A model generated the notes under the pieces. The model searched no databases. It saw only the letters and a program-made list of their open reading frames with translations, and was not told the origin of the DNA. The translations under genes and the position numbers were made by a program. DNA of 8,486 nucleotides. Source: an uncultured Sphingobium sp. (lineage in GTDB: Bacteria; Pseudomonadota; Alphaproteobacteria; Sphingomonadales; Sphingomonadaceae). The stretch lies in assembly GCA_913773715.1 (NCBI GenBank), contig CAJYHD010000624.1, positions 1 through 8,486 on the forward strand. The letters run 5' to 3'. Shown piece after piece: positions 8,154 to 8,486 of the stretch; positions within the stretch are counted from its first letter, which is position 1; every line of letters begins with the position of its first letter.

Positions 8154-8486
8154 CAGTGCGTCCCCTTCCGCCGTTCGCGCGCAGCCTTGGCGCTCAGATC
8201 CCCGAGCGTGCTGTCGTCCAGCAATTTCGCGTCGAGCATCGCCATCCGCTCCGCCTTCTTTGCGATCGGGTTGGGCTTCGTTACATCCGCATCGACCTTG
8301 GCCTGTTGAACCGGGGTCTTGGGCTTGGGTCGCTCCAGCTTCTCGACATTGTCGGCGGCATGCGCTTCACGGATGACCGCGATGTCGCTGCGGATCTGCG
8401 CCGCGGCTGGGCTTTCCGGCGCCTTCTGCGGCGCGGAGGGCAAGTCGGCGGGCGTCTGCACCATCGCCACCATCACCGGGGGGGCG
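8153..8486 (-). CDS. ftsL: C-terminal part of the ftsL-position protein (5' end cut by window edge)
   Basis: The frame is open from the right edge to a TGA that shares one base with the ftsI start. It gives 110 visible residues with no upstream stop, so the gene very probably continues beyond the window. The GTG/ATG codons at 8476 and 8473 are then internal. Position directly before ftsI is where ftsL sits in dcw clusters. FtsL is a small bitopic divisome protein with one membrane helix and a periplasmic coiled coil that helps activate FtsW and FtsI. The visible part has no membrane helix. It starts with an Ala/Pro-rich stretch (APPVMVAM, then TPADLPSAPQKAPESP), followed by a charged, probably helical region rich in Lys, Ala and Glu, with RPKPKTP in the middle and RERRKGTH at the end. 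No motif names it as FtsL, so the symbol rests on gene order. Alternatively it is an unrelated small protein occupying that slot. Confidence 0.6.
   Translation of the reverse strand, partial: APPVMVAMVQTPADLPSAPQKAPESPAAAQIRSDIAVIREAHAADNVEKLERPKPKTPVQQAKVDADVTKPNPIAKKAERMAMLDAKLLDDSTLGDLSAKAARERRKGTH
8162..8167 (-). promoter_or_regulatory. Probable ribosome binding site of ftsI
   Basis: AAGGGG on the coding strand, in the last codons of the upstream gene, lies 8 bases before the ftsI ATG at 8153. It supports that start over later in-frame candidates. The role is inferred from sequence and spacing. Confidence 0.45.

Noticed and set aside
1..8486. Search for a novel system, mobile element, CRISPR array, tRNA or other RNA gene
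   Set aside because: The window is filled end to end by canonical dcw genes in canonical order, with no transposase, phage or tRNA-like sequence and no spaced direct repeat array visible.

Overview
This window is a stretch of the chromosomal division and cell wall (dcw) cluster of an alphaproteobacterium. The high GC content, the alphaproteobacterial form of FtsI and FtsW, and the layout suggest a sphingomonad such as Sphingobium or Sphingomonas. The class is fairly secure; the genus is a guess from protein style. All seven genes lie on the minus strand, so transcription runs from the high-coordinate end to the low-coordinate end.

In transcription order the genes are: the 3' part of a divergent ftsL-position gene (cut by the right edge), ftsI (PBP3 transpeptidase), murE (UDP-MurNAc-tripeptide ligase), murF (tripeptide to pentapeptide ligase), mraY (lipid I synthase), murD (D-Glu ligase) and ftsW (septal glycosyltransferase, cut by the left edge just before its end). 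This is the canonical order known from E. coli and most proteobacteria. rsmH and mraZ would be expected beyond the right edge and murG beyond the left.

The genes are packed with almost no spacing. ftsL/ftsI and murF/mraY share one base (TGATG). ftsI/murE overlap as ATGA and murE/murF as GTGA, four bases each. mraY and murD are 4 bases apart. The only real gap is murD to ftsW, 47 bases with the preferred ftsW start. I see no internal promoter or terminator, so the window is best read as part of one translationally coupled operon.

Together the genes cover much of peptidoglycan precursor assembly. MurD, MurE and MurF add D-Glu, meso-diaminopimelate and D-Ala-D-Ala to UDP-MurNAc in the cytoplasm, and MraY transfers the product to undecaprenyl phosphate at the membrane. 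FtsW and FtsI polymerise and cross-link the strands at the septum, with FtsL as the expected divisome partner. The catalytic motifs looked for in the six recognised enzymes are intact and no frameshift is visible.

I found no previously undescribed system. The points most worth a second look are the unusual charged, proline-rich tail of the ftsL-position gene, the repeated CAGGG motif around the ftsW start, and a cysteine pair just before the FtsI active site. There are no RNA genes, mobile elements or CRISPR arrays, and no stretch over 300 bases lacks a gene.
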